From CAZONC01 sp964581305 (GTDB lineage Archaea; Aenigmatarchaeota; Aenigmatarchaeia; CG10238-14; SCSR01): a stretch of 7,220 nt of DNA. The notes under the pieces are model-generated. The model was not told the DNA's origin and ran no database searches. It worked only from the letters and a program-made list of their open reading frames with translations. Positions 5,396 to 7,220 of this stretch are shown here, piece after piece. A program made the translations under genes and the position numbers. The stretch spans positions 1 through 7,220 of the forward strand of contig CAZONC010000017.1 in assembly GCA_964581305.1 (NCBI GenBank), in the 5' to 3' direction. How positions within the stretch are numbered: the first letter of the stretch is position 1; every line of letters starts with the position of its first letter.

Positions 5396-7141
5396 ATGAG
5401 GGGATCAATAAAAAAATTTTTGTTTTATGTATTATTTTTTCTTCTATTTAAAGAGTCCTATGCAAAAGATAATTTTCATTTTGCAATATTTGGTGATCGA
5501 ACAGGTGGTGCTGATCAAAAAATTTTTGAAGAAGTGATAAATGAAATTAAACAGTTATCACCTGATTTTGTTATGAATGTTGGTGACCTTATAGAGGGAT
5601 ATACAGGTGATACTTTTAAGATAAACAAAGAGTGGGATACGGTATTGAATTTCCTTAAAGTTTTAGATTGTCCAGTATATTTTGTTCCGGGAAATCATGA
5701 TATATGGGATAAAAAAAGTTACAATATATATCAAAAAAGAACAGGGAAAAATCCATATTATTCATTTGACTTTGGGAAATTCCATTTTTTAATTATAGAT
5801 AACAGCACAATAGAAGCATGGAGCCAAATTGATACAAATCAGTTAAAATGGATAAAAGATGATTTAATAAAAAATAAAGATAAAAAATGTGTAGTTTTTT
5901 TTCATAAACCTTTCTGGCTTAAAATGATTTCAAATGGTGAAAAAGATATAATGCATAATATATTTAAAGAAGCAAATGTTAATTATGTGATAAGTGGACA
6001 TGTTCATTATTTTATGCGAACAAATTTTGATGGGATAAAATATTATATTATAGGGAGTTCAGGTGCTAAAGTTGAAGGGAATGAAGCACTTGGTGAATTT
6101 TATGGATATGCATGGGTGAAAATAGAAGATACAACTTTATCTATTACATATATCAAATTGGGAAATATTATTCCGGAAAATGCCCTTACTTTTGAAGAAA
6201 GAGAAAAACTTTTAAAGATTGAAAAGGAATGTATAAGTATTGATTCAATAGTGGTAATTGATGATAAAAAGCTAAAGAATTATAATGTCAATGTGAAAAT
6301 TAAAAACATATTGGATGAAGATTTTATTGAAACTTTAAAATGGAACATAAGCGCAACCCCATGGAAAGTATATCCTGAACAAATTAGATGGACCTTTAAA
6401 AAACGAGAAACAGAAAGAATAGCATTTAAATTCAAAAATATTTTTCCTGATAATTTATTTCCTGCTCCATTTTTTGAATTTAAGTATCCTCATAAAGGAT
6501 GGGGTGAATATAAATTAAAGATACCTTTAAAAATTTTCCGAAAAATTGAAATTGAAAAAACTAAATATCCTCCAAGAATTGATGGCATACTTAATGATAA
6601 ATGGTGGATAAAAGCAAGCAAATTGAGAAAATTTTATAGAAGTGGTGGAGAAAATACCAATGTTGAACAAACAGATGTGTATCTTACTTATGATAATGAA
6701 AATTTATATATTGGAATAAGATGTAATGAAAAAGAAATTGATAAAATTAAAGCATCTGTTAAAAAAAGAGATGACCCAAATATAATTGGTGATGATTGTA
6801 TTCTTATATTTATTGGACCTGATATAAAAATTAGAAAGATGTACCAGGTAATAATAAATCCTGAAGGCATGATTTTTGACCAATGGATTAAATTTGATGA
6901 TTCAAATATTGATAGACATCGGGAATGGAATGGTGAATGGAAAATTTCTACAGGTAAAGAAAAGGAAGCATGGATATTAGAACTTGCTATTCCCTTTAAA
7001 ATTTTTGGAGTTTTTGTAAAATCTGGAAGTGAATGGGGATTTAATATAGGACGTATACAGCAAAGAGTTTCAGATAATTCAACCTGGCAACAAAATCTCA
7101 CAATTGATCCAAAAGATTTTGGCAGAATTTTTTATAAATAA
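5396..7141 (+). CDS. Secreted calcineurin-like phosphoesterase with CBM9-like C-terminal domain
   Basis: A 581-residue exported, multi-domain protein. A signal peptide covers residues 1-23 (basic start, hydrophobic core, ESYA end). A metallophosphoesterase domain (about 27-250) has the binuclear-metal motifs in order: GDRTGG (D34), NVGDLIEG (D64), GNHD (N100, H101, D102), FFHKPFW (H170) and SGHVH (H202, H204). The first motif lacks the histidine of the classical DxH, a variation I recall from related secreted phosphoesterases. Residues of about 255-382 look like a beta-sandwich linker domain (NVNVKIKN, ISATPWKVYP). Residues of about 384-581 resemble CBM9 family 1 (PPRIDG, DVYLTYDNENLYIGIRC, WILELAIPF), typical of carbohydrate-binding or DOMON-like modules. 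It probably hydrolyses a phosphoester outside the cytoplasm while bound to a glycan; the substrate is unknown. It is complete and ends in TAA, 28 bases before purE. Confidence 0.85.
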   Translation: MRGSIKKFLFYVLFFLLFKESYAKDNFHFAIFGDRTGGADQKIFEEVINEIKQLSPDFVMNVGDLIEGYTGDTFKINKEWDTVLNFLKVLDCPVYFVPGNHDIWDKKSYNIYQKRTGKNPYYSFDFGKFHFLIIDNSTIEAWSQIDTNQLKWIKDDLIKNKDKKCVVFFHKPFWLKMISNGEKDIMHNIFKEANVNYVISGHVHYFMRTNFDGIKYYIIGSSGAKVEGNEALGEFYGYAWVKIEDTTLSITYIKLGNIIPENALTFEEREKLLKIEKECISIDSIVVIDDKKLKNYNVNVKIKNILDEDFIETLKWNISATPWKVYPEQIRWTFKKRETERIAFKFKNIFPDNLFPAPFFEFKYPHKGWGEYKLKIPLKIFRKIEIEKTKYPPRIDGILNDKWWIKASKLRKFYRSGGENTNVEQTDVYLTYDNENLYIGIRCNEKEIDKIKASVKKRDDPNIIGDDCILIFIGPDIKIRKMYQVIINPEGMIFDQWIKFDDSNIDRHREWNGEWKISTGKEKEAWILELAIPFKIFGVFVKSGSEWGFNIGRIQQRVSDNSTWQQNLTIDPKDFGRIFYK

Positions 7142-7157
7142 AAATTTCTAAAAAGTT

Positions 7158-7165
7158 AGGGAGGT
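7158..7165 (+). promoter_or_regulatory. Shine-Dalgarno site of purE
   Basis: AGGGAGGT lies 4 bases before the ATG at 7170 and supports that start for the gene cut by the window end. Confidence 0.75.
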
Positions 7166-7169
7166 AAAA

Positions 7170-7220
7170 ATGGCAAAGGTTATAATAATTATGGGTTCAA
7201 AAAAGGATTTTGAATGGGCA
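7170..7220 (+). CDS. purE: PurE (AIR carboxylase / N5-CAIR mutase), N-terminal fragment
   Basis: Only the first 17 codons are inside the window: MAKVIIIMGSKKDFEWA. The VIIIMGSKKD opening matches the first strand and phosphate-binding loop of PurE (typical MGSxSD), the enzyme that forms carboxyaminoimidazole ribonucleotide in purine synthesis. Here Lys stands where class I enzymes usually have Ser before the Asp (MGSKSD), so the class (mutase or direct AIR carboxylase) cannot be decided. The gene has a good ribosome binding site and begins 28 bases after the phosphoesterase, leaving little room for its own promoter. It runs off the end of the window. Confidence 0.78.
   Translation, partial: MAKVIIIMGSKKDFEWA

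Noticed and set aside
6688..7101. Minus-strand open frame of 137 codons inside the phosphoesterase
   Set aside because: It is antisense to the CBM9-like domain and has no start signal. Its serine- and isoleucine-rich product looks like the complement of AT-rich coding DNA.

Overview
The window is strongly AT-rich bacterial DNA (by eye about one third G+C or less). Every gene lies on the + strand. AGA/AGG arginine and ATA isoleucine codons are common, strong GGAGG ribosome binding sites precede several genes, and two proteins carry Sec-type signal peptides. The trailing gene is a bacterial-type purE. This fits an uncultured, probably anaerobic and possibly thermophilic lineage of the WOR-3/Omnitrophota kind, but that placement is inference and no marker gene settles it.

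Layout. 9-749: a class I SAM methyltransferase. 830-3232: a cassette with different codon habits, holding a cysteine-rich DUF3795 protein, an APH-fold small-molecule kinase, and a BtrH-like acyltransferase/C39-like protein now split into two reading frames. 3251-3856: a secreted, unusually short alpha/beta hydrolase. 3870-4484: a stand-alone pyruvate kinase C-terminal-domain protein. 4485-4574: a possible 29-codon gene that abuts both neighbours. 4571-5317: a second class I methyltransferase. 5396-7141: a secreted calcineurin-like phosphoesterase with a C-terminal CBM9-like domain. 7170-7220: the first 17 codons of purE.

The most notable area is 1310-3232. The kinase gene meets an in-frame TGA, but the same frame continues for 25 protein-like codons and stops at TAA one base before the ATG of the next gene. 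That next gene is broken by a -1 frame change near 2900-2909. Two adjacent lesions suggest either a decaying, probably transferred kinase/acyltransferase module or sequence errors. If intact, the two would form a coupled pair: a kinase of aminoglycoside-phosphotransferase type and an acyltransferase related to the butirosin enzyme BtrH. That functional link is inference. TGA cannot be generally read as an amino acid here, because that would fuse 2915-3232 to the signal-peptide gene at 3251.

No rRNA, tRNA, CRISPR array, insertion sequence or GC-rich terminator hairpin is visible. The longest stretches without a confident gene are about 80-90 bases (750-829, 4485-4570, 5318-5395).
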